The position numbers were made by a program, and so were the translations under genes. A stretch of 35,315 nt of DNA from JAWXUE01 sp044432925 (GTDB lineage: Bacteria; Bacillota_I; Bacilli_A; Acholeplasmatales; Anaeroplasmataceae), in the NCBI GenBank assembly GCA_044432925.1, contig JAWXUE010000014.1:1-35315 (forward strand). Direction: 5' to 3'. The notes beneath the pieces are model-generated. The model saw nothing but the letters and a program-made list of their open reading frames with translations, was not told where the DNA came from and ran no database searches. Of this stretch, positions 8,501-16,131 are shown piece by piece (the stretch's first letter is position 1; every line of letters begins with the position of its first letter).

Positions 8501-9948
8501 CAAAACTTAATAAAATCAGGTAATACCTCAGATATAGTTCTACTACCCTTAATCATTTCATCAGTAATATTAGTTAAATTTTTTATGAATTCAGAAACAG
8601 TTCTTTGTGGATCAATAATCTCAGAAAATGATTCTTGTACTATTCCATTTTTAATTTTAACAGCACCTATTTCAATGATGTCATCAAACTCTGTTGAAAA
8701 ACCTGTAGTCTCAATATCAAATACTACATACGTTGCATCTTTTAATTCAATGTTATGATCAGTGTATGCAATTTTAAAATTCTTCTCATCAATTAATCCT
8801 GTCTCTAAGCCATAAATAGGTTTAATCTTATGTTTTTTACAAGCCTTATAAATCTCAGGAATTGCATATACTCCATCATGGTCTGTAATAGCAATTGCTT
8901 TGTGTCCCATTCTTGCAGCTTCTTCAATATAATCTTTAGCACTAGTTATAGCATCTAGAGTCGACATTTTTGTATGACAATGTAATTCAACCCTTTTTTC
9001 TAAAGCTAAATCTTCCCTATGAACAACTTTCTTTTCTCCTGCTAATTTCATATCTTTAATATTCAATACTACATCTTTAGTATAATTATCATATGCTGCA
9101 AACCCTACTAATTTAACTAAAGTATTCTTTTTAATTTGGTCTAATAAGTCTCTTGTTTTATCATCTTTAAAAAATAATTTAGCAATTAATAATCCACTAT
9201 CATCCTTAACAATCATTTCTAATAAGTTGTTATTATTTCTTAATTCTCTAATATCTATTTTAATAGGATTTCCTTCTACTACGAAATCTAAACTACCAAC
9301 TGTATTTCTATAAATATCTAATTCTTCTTGAGTAGTTGGTACTTCACTTATTGGTATAGGAGCACTATTCATTGATTTTTTATAATTAGTTCTTTCTGTT
9401 TTAATTTCTACAGGTGCTTCAATATTTCTATTTTTAGTCATATCTTCCATTTGTTTTTTAATACTTTGTTGTCTAGCTTCCTCTTGCAACTTTTGTACAT
9501 CTAAATTAGTATCAACATTTAATTTAATTTTAATATCAATACCATATCTATTCATTAAAACTTCAATATCTTCAGTTAATGTTGTATGTTCTTTATTTAT
9601 TTTTTCTAAGAACACATTAATAATATCATTTTCAACTTCAAATCTATTACTACTAAATGTTAGGAATCTATAATCGACAATATAATCTTTCATCATATAT
9701 GAATAATAATTCTTTATTTGTTCAGCAGTAGCTTTCTTTTTATAAGTAATATTGAATAAAATATCGATATTTTCTAAATAAAAGAAATCGGCTATAGAAT
9801 TCTTTAATCTTTTGAATTCAGCGATTTCTAATACATTATCTATTTTTAAATATAAATCCCAAAACTTTTTTGTTTTGTTAATTTTAATATTTACTAATTC
9901 AATATTACTAAATTTATATTTTTCTAAAAATTTAGTAAATGCATCCAT
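5506..9948 (-). CDS. polC: DNA polymerase III alpha subunit, PolC type
   Basis: Main replicative polymerase of low-GC Gram-positives, with its own 3'-5' proofreading. 1480 residues, full length. In order: N-terminal domain (1-170), OB fold (about 220-300), PHP domain with HCHTKMS (323-329) and TDHDG (355-359), DEDD exonuclease inserted in PHP with DIETTG (411-416) and HRADDDARV (551-559), then the polymerase core with GSRGSVGSS (882-890), zinc-module Cys910, Cys955 and Cys958, and PDIDLNFSG (983-991). The usual second Cys of the first zinc pair is Gly913 (CPNG). It starts 2 nt after the small membrane protein gene, so they probably share the promoter near 10780. Confidence 0.97.
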   Translation of the reverse strand: MDAFTKFLEKYKFSNIELVNIKINKTKKFWDLYLKIDNVLEIAEFKRLKNSIADFFYLENIDILFNITYKKKATAEQIKNYYSYMMKDYIVDYRFLTFSSNRFEVENDIINVFLEKINKEHTTLTEDIEVLMNRYGIDIKIKLNVDTNLDVQKLQEEARQQSIKKQMEDMTKNRNIEAPVEIKTERTNYKKSMNSAPIPISEVPTTQEELDIYRNTVGSLDFVVEGNPIKIDIRELRNNNNLLEMIVKDDSGLLIAKLFFKDDKTRDLLDQIKKNTLVKLVGFAAYDNYTKDVVLNIKDMKLAGEKKVVHREDLALEKRVELHCHTKMSTLDAITSAKDYIEEAARMGHKAIAITDHDGVYAIPEIYKACKKHKIKPIYGLETGLIDEKNFKIAYTDHNIELKDATYVVFDIETTGFSTEFDDIIEIGAVKIKNGIVQESFSEIIDPQRTVSEFIKNLTNITDEMIKGSRTISEVLPDFIKFCGDGIMVAQNASFDIGHMYANMDKLNIKNPNWPVIDTMQFARNFYHNEIKTFNLKSLSKFFKVKQESHHRADDDARVTGEIFVQMLQKLADIKVTNYNQINDHIDTVNAYKFGFTKHVTLLVKNQVGYKNLFKIVSDLLTKHFYKEGRLLKSVLEAHREGILVGTSCCNGEVFDTALNKPYSQLIECMKYYDYVELQPPSAYRHLEEKLELKDVAIKETMKKIIKAAQELNKIIVATGDAHYLTPDLAQYYDIFTKVVKPSGQRHTLGGYKTRPDLHFRTTDNMLAEFKFLGANFAHEIVVQNTNKIADMIEEVQAFKPNLFSPVDNEFKDSLNVASIEGELKRLVYEKAYELYGKELPKFVVDRIDKELNSIISNKFSPVYYMSHLLVKKSLDDNYLVGSRGSVGSSLVATLMDITEVNPLAPHYTCPNGDFTVFKLKPHEVEIYGITKEQKKFQDDLNAAQSGYDLPIRECPHCKAKMLRDGQDIPFETFLGFKGDKVPDIDLNFSGKYQPVAHEYVKTLMGEKYAFRAGTISTVAFKTAIGYVKGYLEDNGITKRSIEIPIMAQNIEGVKRSTGQHPGGIVVVPSNIEINDITPIQYPADKTDSPWLTTHFDYHSFEDNLLKLDILGHDDPTTIRYLFDYVWAHPDEFPFSDPRDVPVDDPEVYKMFSGTSVLKIKPSDIDSEVATFAIPEFGTDFTRRMLLDTKPKTFADLVKISGLSHGTNVWTTNAQELVLGNTEHGKIPFEEVIGCRDDIMEYLMTKGVDPKIAFDIMEYVRKGKAATNSDPAKWKEFTDILRETKIPEWYIWSCEKIAYMFPKAHAVAYVLMAIRIAWFKIHKPKLFYSAFFSIRATQFDPQAMLMGENAIRSKIRELDGIIKGEGNVKEKDLRTCLKVALEMIVRGYKFLPVDINMSLASDFALEEDGLRMPFSSMDGLGENVALGVIEARKEKAFTSKEDVKNRTKINKNVFIQMDALGAFGDLKEEEDVEDIGLFAL

Positions 9949-9950
9949 AG

Positions 9951-10745
9951 TTATTTAATTCTCCCTTTTTCCATTCTAATACTTGATGTTGCGATAACAA
10001 CATATAAAGCCATTAGGAAATTTCCTAGTATTTGTATATAAACATTGTAATATAAGAAACTTAATAATATTGAAAATATATAAATATACTGACAATTCAA
10101 ACAAGTTTTATAACGATATTTAAAAGGCATTATATTACCTGATGAATTAAAAATCATTGTAAAACAAGTCATTATAAGAGCACCTGTGAAGATAGTGAAT
10201 AATACTTCAATATAATAAGCGGTTATATTATAAAATGAAACAACATTTTTATTTGCTATATACAACTGATTAAAAATATAAATTAATTTATTTGATTCAG
10301 TTAAACTTGTAGTTTTAACTAAAGAAAAGTCTAAATTAGTTATATTTAAATCTTCATAACTCACAGAATATACTGCAATATTACTTACATATAATGTTAA
10401 ATCTTTTTCTTCAAATATGAAGTTATAAGTGTATAAGTTATCTAAATTTAATTCTCCACCTATAATAACATTAAAATAAGTATAAGAAATTATATATTGA
10501 TCTACATAAGATAATACACCATCTTCTATTTTAGCATCACTAACATTAGCATTTTGCATATTAGTTACTAATTCCGTTCTAAAATCAGAGGATATTTCTT
10601 TATTATTAATTTCTGTTATAGCTCCTGGTATTATTGATATAGCAGATGCTATAAAAATCATTAATAATGATTTCCAAACTTTTTCTTTTATAAATAAACC
10701 TATAAATCTAGGTTGTAATAAAACTATTTTTATTTTTCTTATCAT
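9951..10745 (-). CDS. membrane protein of unknown function, DUF1189-like
   Basis: 264 residues with one N-terminal membrane helix (about 25-45, ending in IIPG), an extracytoplasmic region of about 130 residues, and three C-terminal helices (about 176-199, 219-233, 236-254). A CLNC pair (215-218) sits between helices 2 and 3. The layout (one helix, outside domain, helix cluster, 260 residues) and the Pro after helix 1 resemble DUF1189 proteins, but no motif settles it. AAAGGAG precedes the ATG by 6 nt. It is the promoter-proximal gene in front of polC. Confidence 0.6.
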   Translation of the reverse strand: MIRKIKIVLLQPRFIGLFIKEKVWKSLLMIFIASAISIIPGAITEINNKEISSDFRTELVTNMQNANVSDAKIEDGVLSYVDQYIISYTYFNVIIGGELNLDNLYTYNFIFEEKDLTLYVSNIAVYSVSYEDLNITNLDFSLVKTTSLTESNKLIYIFNQLYIANKNVVSFYNITAYYIEVLFTIFTGALIMTCFTMIFNSSGNIMPFKYRYKTCLNCQYIYIFSILLSFLYYNVYIQILGNFLMALYVVIATSSIRMEKGRIK

Positions 10746-10776
10746 AGGGGTCTCCTTTACATAAATTATTAAATTT

Positions 10777-10786
10777 ATTATACCAT
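10777..10786 (-). promoter_or_regulatory. extended -10 promoter for the DUF1189-like gene and polC
   Basis: Minus-strand TATGGTATAAT: TATAAT (10777-10782) with an upstream TGG. The -35 region is only a T-run, so the extended -10 would carry recognition. Confidence 0.6.
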
Positions 10787-10825
10787 AAAATAGGGTTTCA
10801 AAAAAGTGAAATCTATCTTATTTAT

Positions 10826-10854
10826 TTGCTTTATATTAACTAATAAACTATAAT
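10826..10854 (+). promoter_or_regulatory. promoter of the radical SAM gene
   Basis: TTGCTT (10826-10831), 17-nt spacer, TATAAT (10849-10854). The predicted transcription start near 10861 leaves a leader of only about 17 nt that is almost entirely the Shine-Dalgarno. Confidence 0.6.
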
Positions 10855-10877
10855 ATCTTAAGAAAGGAATGATACAT

Positions 10878-11831
10878 ATGAATATAATAGATAATAATAA
10901 AAGATATAATACTATTGATAGATATTATAAATATAAATATGGTAAAAAAGTATGTAAAATTTCTTTAAATGCTGGGTTCACTTGTCCTAATAAAGATGGA
11001 GCAAGAGGTAAGGGTGGATGTATTTATTGTTCGAAATCAGGTAGTGGAGATTTCGCTGGAAAAAAAGAATTATCTTTAAAAGAACAATTTTATCAAATTA
11101 AAGAAGTTATGGATAATAAATGGAAAGATTCTTTTTATATACCATATTTTCAAGCTAATAGTAATACTTATGCTTCAGTATCAAAATTAGAAAAAACTTA
11201 TTCTCAAGTAATAAATTTACATGATGATATTAAAGAAATAGCAATTGCAACAAGATGTGATTGTATAACTGAAGATATATGTATCTATTTAAATAAATTA
11301 AACAAACAAATACCTATAACTGTTGAATTAGGATTACAAAGTATTCATAATAAAACTTTATCTTTTTTAAATACTTGTTATACTATTGAAGATTTTACTA
11401 ATGCAGTTATATTATTAAGAAAATATAATATTAATGTAGTTGTTCATATTATAAATGGATTACCTTATGAAACTAAAGAAATGATGTTAGAAAATATTAA
11501 GTATTTAAATAACTTAGAAATAGTTGGTATAAAGATACATTCATTAATGATAATAAAAGATACACTTTTAGAAAAAGTGTATCTTAAAGAAAATTTTAAA
11601 TTGTTAACACTTGAAGAGCATGTAGGCATTACATGTGATCAAATTGAGTTATTACGTAAAGATATAATAATTCATAGATTAAGTGCTGATTGTAGTAAAG
11701 ACGATTTAGTAGCACCTTTATGGTTACTAAAAAAATTAGTTGTTATGAATGAAATTGATAAAGAAATGAAAAAAAGAGGAACTTATCAAGGTACTAAAGA
11801 GGCCAAGCTTCATACATTAACGGGAATGTAG
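10878..11831 (+). CDS. radical SAM protein, YtqA / TIGR01212 family
   Basis: 4Fe-4S radical SAM enzyme of unproved substrate. 317 residues from the chosen ATG. The family signature is clear: LNAGFTCPNKDG followed by GGCIYCSKSGSGDFAG, giving cluster Cys36, Cys48 and Cys51 with the long first spacing typical of YtqA. It also has YFQANSNTYA and TVELGLQSIHNKTL in the barrel. The ATG at 10878 is preferred over 10869 because AGAAAGGA lies 9-10 nt upstream; the earlier ATG touches the Shine-Dalgarno. Its 3' end overlaps the convergent LeuRS-like gene by 38 nt. It is the only plus-strand gene until 33735. Confidence 0.9.
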   Translation: MNIIDNNKRYNTIDRYYKYKYGKKVCKISLNAGFTCPNKDGARGKGGCIYCSKSGSGDFAGKKELSLKEQFYQIKEVMDNKWKDSFYIPYFQANSNTYASVSKLEKTYSQVINLHDDIKEIAIATRCDCITEDICIYLNKLNKQIPITVELGLQSIHNKTLSFLNTCYTIEDFTNAVILLRKYNINVVVHIINGLPYETKEMMLENIKYLNNLEIVGIKIHSLMIIKDTLLEKVYLKENFKLLTLEEHVGITCDQIELLRKDIIIHRLSADCSKDDLVAPLWLLKKLVVMNEIDKEMKKRGTYQGTKEAKLHTLTGM

Positions 11832-13704
11832 AATTAAACTTCTCTTTATTAATATTTTCACAAATACTAGGAGCAACTAAACTAAATAATATTAATAAGC
11901 CTTTAGCTTGTCTAGAGGCTATTTTTTTATATTCATGTACTTCATTAATAAAATTAATTAATAATTTAGTATATTTAGGTAAATCATTATCTTCTAAAGC
12001 ATATGTAGCTTCTTCTAATAAAAATTTATATTGTATATCTAAATCTTTAAATTCAGAAGTAAATTGATATGAGAATACACTTCTAAAATTATTTATATGC
12101 TGACTAGCTATTATTAGTTCATCTTGATTATAATAATAATTATCTCTTATCTTTGTTGTTAACATATTATATCTTAAAGCACATGCTCCATATTTTTTTA
12201 CAATGGATGATGTATCAATTAAATTATTGTTAGCTCTAATAACTTCTAAACCAGATTTGTCATAAAAGCTTCCTTCAATATAAAATTTACTTAATATATT
12301 TTCTTCTATATTAATGCTTTTTAATAAAATTAAATTTAATACTAAAGTATATAAATATTCTTCTTTATTATTAAATATTGCATAATCAAAATTTTTAAAA
12401 TCTTTAAAGTCTAAAATAAAGTCTGGTGATGAATAACTTGTTATACCAAACTTCGTAGTTAATCTTGAAGCAACAGATAAAAATGCTTGAGTTATATTTT
12501 TGTTGAAAACTTGATTTATTATTTCTTTGTTTGAAAGTTTATGATTTAAAGTTTTTACTTTATTTTTTCTATCTATTAAAACAGGCAAATCAGTTCTATC
12601 AATTAATTCACTTTCATAATAAGGAATAGAAATTCCATTTTCATATTCAGAAGATATTTCTAAACTTGTTTTACTTATATCTTCATAATATATTGCCATA
12701 TTAGCATTAAGACTCTCATCTATAATAATTTTATTAGCAACATCAGGAGTACACCCATCTAAAAAACCGCTATTTATCAACGTTTTTTCATTATCAATAG
12801 TTTCAAATATATTGACATAGTTAAGTCCTAACACACTAGAAAAAAGTAAGTCTTCATTGTTAATATTTGGATTCCCTACTCTTATTTCTTCTTTAAAATG
12901 ATTAGAAATTAAAATTGGTATTTCTTCATTAGTTAACGGATTTGTTGCGAAATTACCACTGAAAACACCAATGTTTTTTTTCTTTTTTAAAGCTTGAATA
13001 ATATATTCTTTCTCACTATCTAGCATATATTTTCTAGCAATACTACTCTTTGATTTAATACATATGAAATTTACTCCTGCTAAGTATTCTGGATTCTTAA
13101 TTAAAATTTCAATAGGTATATCATTAGATGTTTTAAAATTAAACAATAATCCTGATTCGTAATTTAAATATTCTTTTAAATCATCAAACATATCATTTTC
13201 TATTAACTGTTTTATTAATTCTTCTTTTACAGATTCAAAGTTTAAATGAAATAGTTCATCTTTAGTTATATGATTAAATTTATATAATTTTAAAAAAGCA
13301 TCTTGGATAAAATAAATGAACTCATTGCTATGTGAATCTATTTTCTTTTCATTATCAAAACATATATCCATACTTGTTAAGTCATGATATGATGAGTTTA
13401 ATAATTGTGAATAAGGATCTTCTTTTGATAAAACTTTGTTAGAAACATTATTATAAAGAGCTTCACTAGTATTATTAATAGTTGTTGCTAGATAAGAATT
13501 AAACCCTTTATATGTTAAATATCTAGAATATACATCTGCATAAATAAAACTTCTTATATCATTCATTTCAATAGAATACTTACTTACTAATGGAGATGAT
13601 GAGAAAACAAATGATTGTTTTTTTAGTCTATCTTTTTGAAATCTATAATATTTTTTATTAGAAAATTCTTCTTGTATTTTATTTTCAATATTAAAATTAT
13701 CCAT
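11794..13704 (-). CDS. degenerate leucyl-tRNA synthetase-like protein (catalytic motifs lost)
   Basis: 636 residues against about 800-870 for LeuRS, colinear along most of its length. N-terminal synthetase segment: DIRSFIYADVYSRY (49-62) aligns with the helix after HIGH, but HxGH itself reads EMND (46-49). Residues 112-190 follow the LeuRS insert. The editing domain is recognisable: IEILIKNPEYLAG (198-210), IGVFSGNFATNPLTNEEIPI (245-264), P279 to L294 with Asp285 at the conserved editing Asp, and LINSGFLDG (309-317). SIPYYESELIDRTDLPVLI (359-377) returns to the core. KMSKS reads EVIRA (487-491), followed by NNNLID and IVKKYGACALR. The anticodon-binding helices end in LVAPSICENI and WPL; the C-terminal tRNA domain is absent. 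AAAGGAGG supports the ATG. No stops interrupt it, so it is maintained; function unknown, possibly tRNA binding or regulation. Confidence 0.85.
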   Translation of the reverse strand: MDNFNIENKIQEEFSNKKYYRFQKDRLKKQSFVFSSSPLVSKYSIEMNDIRSFIYADVYSRYLTYKGFNSYLATTINNTSEALYNNVSNKVLSKEDPYSQLLNSSYHDLTSMDICFDNEKKIDSHSNEFIYFIQDAFLKLYKFNHITKDELFHLNFESVKEELIKQLIENDMFDDLKEYLNYESGLLFNFKTSNDIPIEILIKNPEYLAGVNFICIKSKSSIARKYMLDSEKEYIIQALKKKKNIGVFSGNFATNPLTNEEIPILISNHFKEEIRVGNPNINNEDLLFSSVLGLNYVNIFETIDNEKTLINSGFLDGCTPDVANKIIIDESLNANMAIYYEDISKTSLEISSEYENGISIPYYESELIDRTDLPVLIDRKNKVKTLNHKLSNKEIINQVFNKNITQAFLSVASRLTTKFGITSYSSPDFILDFKDFKNFDYAIFNNKEEYLYTLVLNLILLKSINIEENILSKFYIEGSFYDKSGLEVIRANNNLIDTSSIVKKYGACALRYNMLTTKIRDNYYYNQDELIIASQHINNFRSVFSYQFTSEFKDLDIQYKFLLEEATYALEDNDLPKYTKLLINFINEVHEYKKIASRQAKGLLILFSLVAPSICENINKEKFNSTFPLMYEAWPL

Positions 13705-13724
13705 AATATACCTCCTTTAACTAT

Positions 13725-13750
13725 AAAAAAAAGAGTAATATACTCTTTTT
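13725..13750 (-). terminator. intrinsic terminator after acpP
   Basis: 10-bp stem (13728-13737 with 13741-13750) around GAGTA/TACTC, 3-nt loop, then eight T on the minus strand. It separates acpP from the LeuRS-like gene, although read-through is possible because no clear promoter lies between them. Confidence 0.8.
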
Positions 13751-13758
13751 CATTTTTA

Positions 13759-13992
13759 TTATTTTACTTGAGACTCGATATAAGCAACAACTTCCCCAAC
13801 AGTTTTCATACCTTGAGCAACTTCATCACTAATTTCCATATCAAATTCATTTTCGATAGCCATAATAACTTCTACAGCATCTAAAGAATCTGCACCTAAA
13901 TCTTCAGCTAAACTAGCTTCTAATGTAATTTTTTCTTCAGCAACTTTTAATTCGCTTACGATGATTGATTTTACTTTTTCAAATACGTTCAT
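13759..13992 (-). CDS. acpP: acyl carrier protein
   Basis: Carries growing fatty acyl chains on a 4'-phosphopantetheine arm. 77 acidic residues, standard length. The attachment motif GADSLDAVEV gives Ser36, within the helix LAEDLGADSL; the C-terminal part EISDEVAQGMKTVGEVVAYI is typical. The ATG at 13992 is chosen over 14007 because GGAGG lies 8 nt upstream of it and the family starts with M-x-V-F-E-K-V. It has its own consensus promoter and terminator, so it is a single-gene unit. The neighbours are not fatty-acid genes. Confidence 0.97.
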   Translation of the reverse strand: MNVFEKVKSIIVSELKVAEEKITLEASLAEDLGADSLDAVEVIMAIENEFDMEISDEVAQGMKTVGEVVAYIESQVK

Positions 13993-14023
13993 TTTCGTTT
14001 CCTCCATTTTTTTGTATGTGTTT

Positions 14024-14052
14024 ATTATATAATATCTTATTTAGAATGTCAA
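14024..14052 (-). promoter_or_regulatory. consensus sigma-A promoter of acpP
   Basis: Perfect TTGACA (14047-14052), 17-nt spacer, perfect TATAAT (14024-14029) on the minus strand. This is the strongest promoter in the window, as expected for an abundant protein. Confidence 0.88.
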
Positions 14053-14057
14053 ACTAA
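14041..14057. promoter_or_regulatory. 17-bp dyad over the acpP -35, FapR-like operator candidate
   Basis: The pattern TTAGnnTGnCAnnCTAA is an imperfect palindrome of 17 bp that covers the -35. Length, TTAG/CTAA ends and position resemble FapR boxes of lipid genes in Bacilli; the inner bases differ from the B. subtilis consensus. The fit to FapR is inference. Confidence 0.4.
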
Positions 14058-14088
14058 CAATTCATTTTTGTCGAATAATATTTTAACT

Positions 14089-14115
14089 AAAAAAACAAAT
14101 AATTACAACTTATTT
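14089..14115 (-). terminator. weak terminator candidate after cadA
   Basis: 6-bp A-T stem (14097-14102 with 14110-14115), 7-nt loop, then G and seven T on the minus strand. The stem is all A-T, so strength is doubtful. Confidence 0.35.
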
Positions 14116-14121
14116 TCAATA

Positions 14122-15927
14122 TCACTTTTTCTTAATTAATATTCTTAATGCATTTAAAATTGCTATGATACTTACTCCAACATCACCTAAAATTGCTATC
14201 CATAAATTACTTAAACCAAATACAGCTAATATTAAAATAACGACTTTAATACTAAGAGCAAATACTATATTTTGCTTACATATTCTTAAAGTTCTTTTAC
14301 TTATTTTTATAATATCATTTATTTTATTTAAATCATCATTCATAATAACAACGTCACTTGCTTCTATTGCAGCATTACTTCCAACACCACCCATAGATAT
14401 TCCGATGTCTGCAATTCTTAACGATGGAGCATCATTAATCCCATCTCCAACAAAACAACATTTACCATTTAAATATTTTTTTAATATTTCAACTTTTTCA
14501 TGAGGTAATAAGTTAGAATAATATTTATCTAAATTTATTTTTTCGCTTACTTTTTTACATGAATATTCATTGTCACCAGATAACATTACGATATTTTTAA
14601 CTCCATTACTTCTTACATTAGAAATGATTTCTAAAGAGTTATCTTTTATTTCATCTTCTAAAATAATAGTACCTATAAATTTATTATTTAAAGCGAAGTA
14701 AACAACTATCCCTTCACTATAATTATATTTAATATTATACTTATCCATAATCTTAGAATTACCACAAACTAAGAAATCATTATTATAGTTTAAAGATATT
14801 CCAAATCCTATTTCTTCTTTATAATCATTTAATAAATTTTCATCTATAGTTAAGTCATTAATACTTTTTATTACTAAAGCAATTGGATGTAGAGAATTAT
14901 ATTCATTTATAACTGCATATTTAATTAATTCTTCTTTAGAGATATCATTAGGTATTATTTCTTTTATAATAAACTTACCTTTAGTGATAGTCCCTGTTTT
15001 ATCTAAGACAATTGTATCAACCTTAGAAATAGTTTCAAAATAATTACTTCCTTTTATTAATACTCCTACTCTTGAAGCAGTAGCTATCCCACCAAAAAAA
15101 CTCATAGGTATAGATATCACTAAAGCACAAGGACATGATACTACTAACATATTTAATCCTCTATAAATCCAAGTAGAAAAATCTTGCTTGAATAATAGAG
15201 GTACAACTAAACTAATAAATAAACATAAAATAACAACAACTGGAGTATATACTTTAGCAAATTTTTTTATAAATTGTTCTTGTTTTGATTTTGAATTAGT
15301 AGCATTTTCAACTAACTCTAAAATTTTAGAAACTGTAGATTCACTAAACACTTTTGAAACTTTAATGTCAATAATACCATTAATGTTTATACAACCACTA
15401 ATAACTTCATCATTAACTAAAACATCTGATAAGTTTGACTCACCTGTAATTGATGATGTATCTAATGATGCACTTCCTTTAATAACAATACCATCTAACG
15501 GTATTTTTTCTCCGGGAAAAACTCTAATAATATCATTTATTTTTACATCTTCACAATCTATTTTTTGAATATCATCTACTACTAAATTTGCATAGTCAGG
15601 TCTTATGTCCATTAATTCTTTAATAGATTTTCTTGATTTATCTAAAGCAAAATGTTCAAATGATATACCTAATGTATAAAATAAAATAACTGCTACTGCT
15701 TCTGTATATTCGCTTAAACAAATGGCAACTATTGTAGCTAGAGTTATTAAAAAGTTTTCATCTAGTAATTTACCATTAAATATATTTTTTATTGCTTTAA
15801 TTATAACAGGGTAAGCACAAATGAAATATGATGACAAAATAATAACTAAATATAAAATTTCATTTTCAATAAATAATGAAATAATTAACAATATTAATGA
15901 AATGAAAAATTTTATTAGTTTTCCCAT
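14122..15927 (-). CDS. cadA: P1B-type heavy-metal ATPase, Zn/Cd/Pb class (CadA/ZntA-like, no N-terminal HMA)
   Basis: Membrane pump that exports divalent heavy metals. 601 residues. Seen: TGES (161-164), membrane CPC in SCPCAL (265-267), phosphorylation site DKTGT with Asp309, SLHPIA, MLSGDN, GDGINDAPS, and the last helices with Lys in LSIKVVIL and Asp-x-Gly in ILGDVGVS, the P1B-2 (Zn/Cd/Pb) signature. The N-terminal metal-binding domain usual in CadA is missing here and is encoded by the separate gene just upstream, which overlaps by 13 nt. No Shine-Dalgarno precedes this ATG, so translation probably depends on coupling to that gene. Last gene of the metal operon. Confidence 0.9.
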   Translation of the reverse strand: MGKLIKFFISLILLIISLFIENEILYLVIILSSYFICAYPVIIKAIKNIFNGKLLDENFLITLATIVAICLSEYTEAVAVILFYTLGISFEHFALDKSRKSIKELMDIRPDYANLVVDDIQKIDCEDVKINDIIRVFPGEKIPLDGIVIKGSASLDTSSITGESNLSDVLVNDEVISGCININGIIDIKVSKVFSESTVSKILELVENATNSKSKQEQFIKKFAKVYTPVVVILCLFISLVVPLLFKQDFSTWIYRGLNMLVVSCPCALVISIPMSFFGGIATASRVGVLIKGSNYFETISKVDTIVLDKTGTITKGKFIIKEIIPNDISKEELIKYAVINEYNSLHPIALVIKSINDLTIDENLLNDYKEEIGFGISLNYNNDFLVCGNSKIMDKYNIKYNYSEGIVVYFALNNKFIGTIILEDEIKDNSLEIISNVRSNGVKNIVMLSGDNEYSCKKVSEKINLDKYYSNLLPHEKVEILKKYLNGKCCFVGDGINDAPSLRIADIGISMGGVGSNAAIEASDVVIMNDDLNKINDIIKISKRTLRICKQNIVFALSIKVVILILAVFGLSNLWIAILGDVGVSIIAILNALRILIKKK

Positions 15928-16130
15928 AAAATACTCATAGGTTTGAATTTCTTTAAAACATTATCAACTAATAATTTAACTTCATTAATATCTAAATCTG
16001 TATTTATTATTATTTTTTCTAACATTGTATTTATTTGAATTTCTATATCTTTATTTTTATTTACTTTATCTTCAATTTTCCCACAACAATTAGGACATTC
16101 TATATTTTTAATTTTAAATGTATATTTCAT
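15915..16130 (-). CDS. small HMA-domain metal-binding protein (detached CadA N-domain)
   Basis: 71 residues with a single ferredoxin-like HMA fold: beta strand TFKIKNIECPNCCGKIED with metal-binding Cys12 and Cys15 plus an adjacent Cys16. The ECPNCCxKIE wording is that of CadA N-terminal domains rather than CopZ (GMxCxxC). It starts 1 nt after the cadC stop with GAGGAG upstream and overlaps the cadA start by 13 nt in the frame one base away. It probably loads metal onto CadA or buffers it. It could also be one CadA protein broken by a frameshift. Confidence 0.8.
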   Translation of the reverse strand: MKYTFKIKNIECPNCCGKIEDKVNKNKDIEIQINTMLEKIIINTDLDINEVKLLVDNVLKKFKPMSILWEN

Positions 16131-16131
16131 T

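Noticed and set aside
15915..15930. Programmed -1 frameshift site joining the HMA protein and CadA
   Set aside because: The frames are in the right relation, but I see no canonical X-XXY-YYZ heptamer in the proper phase, so I only list it as one option.
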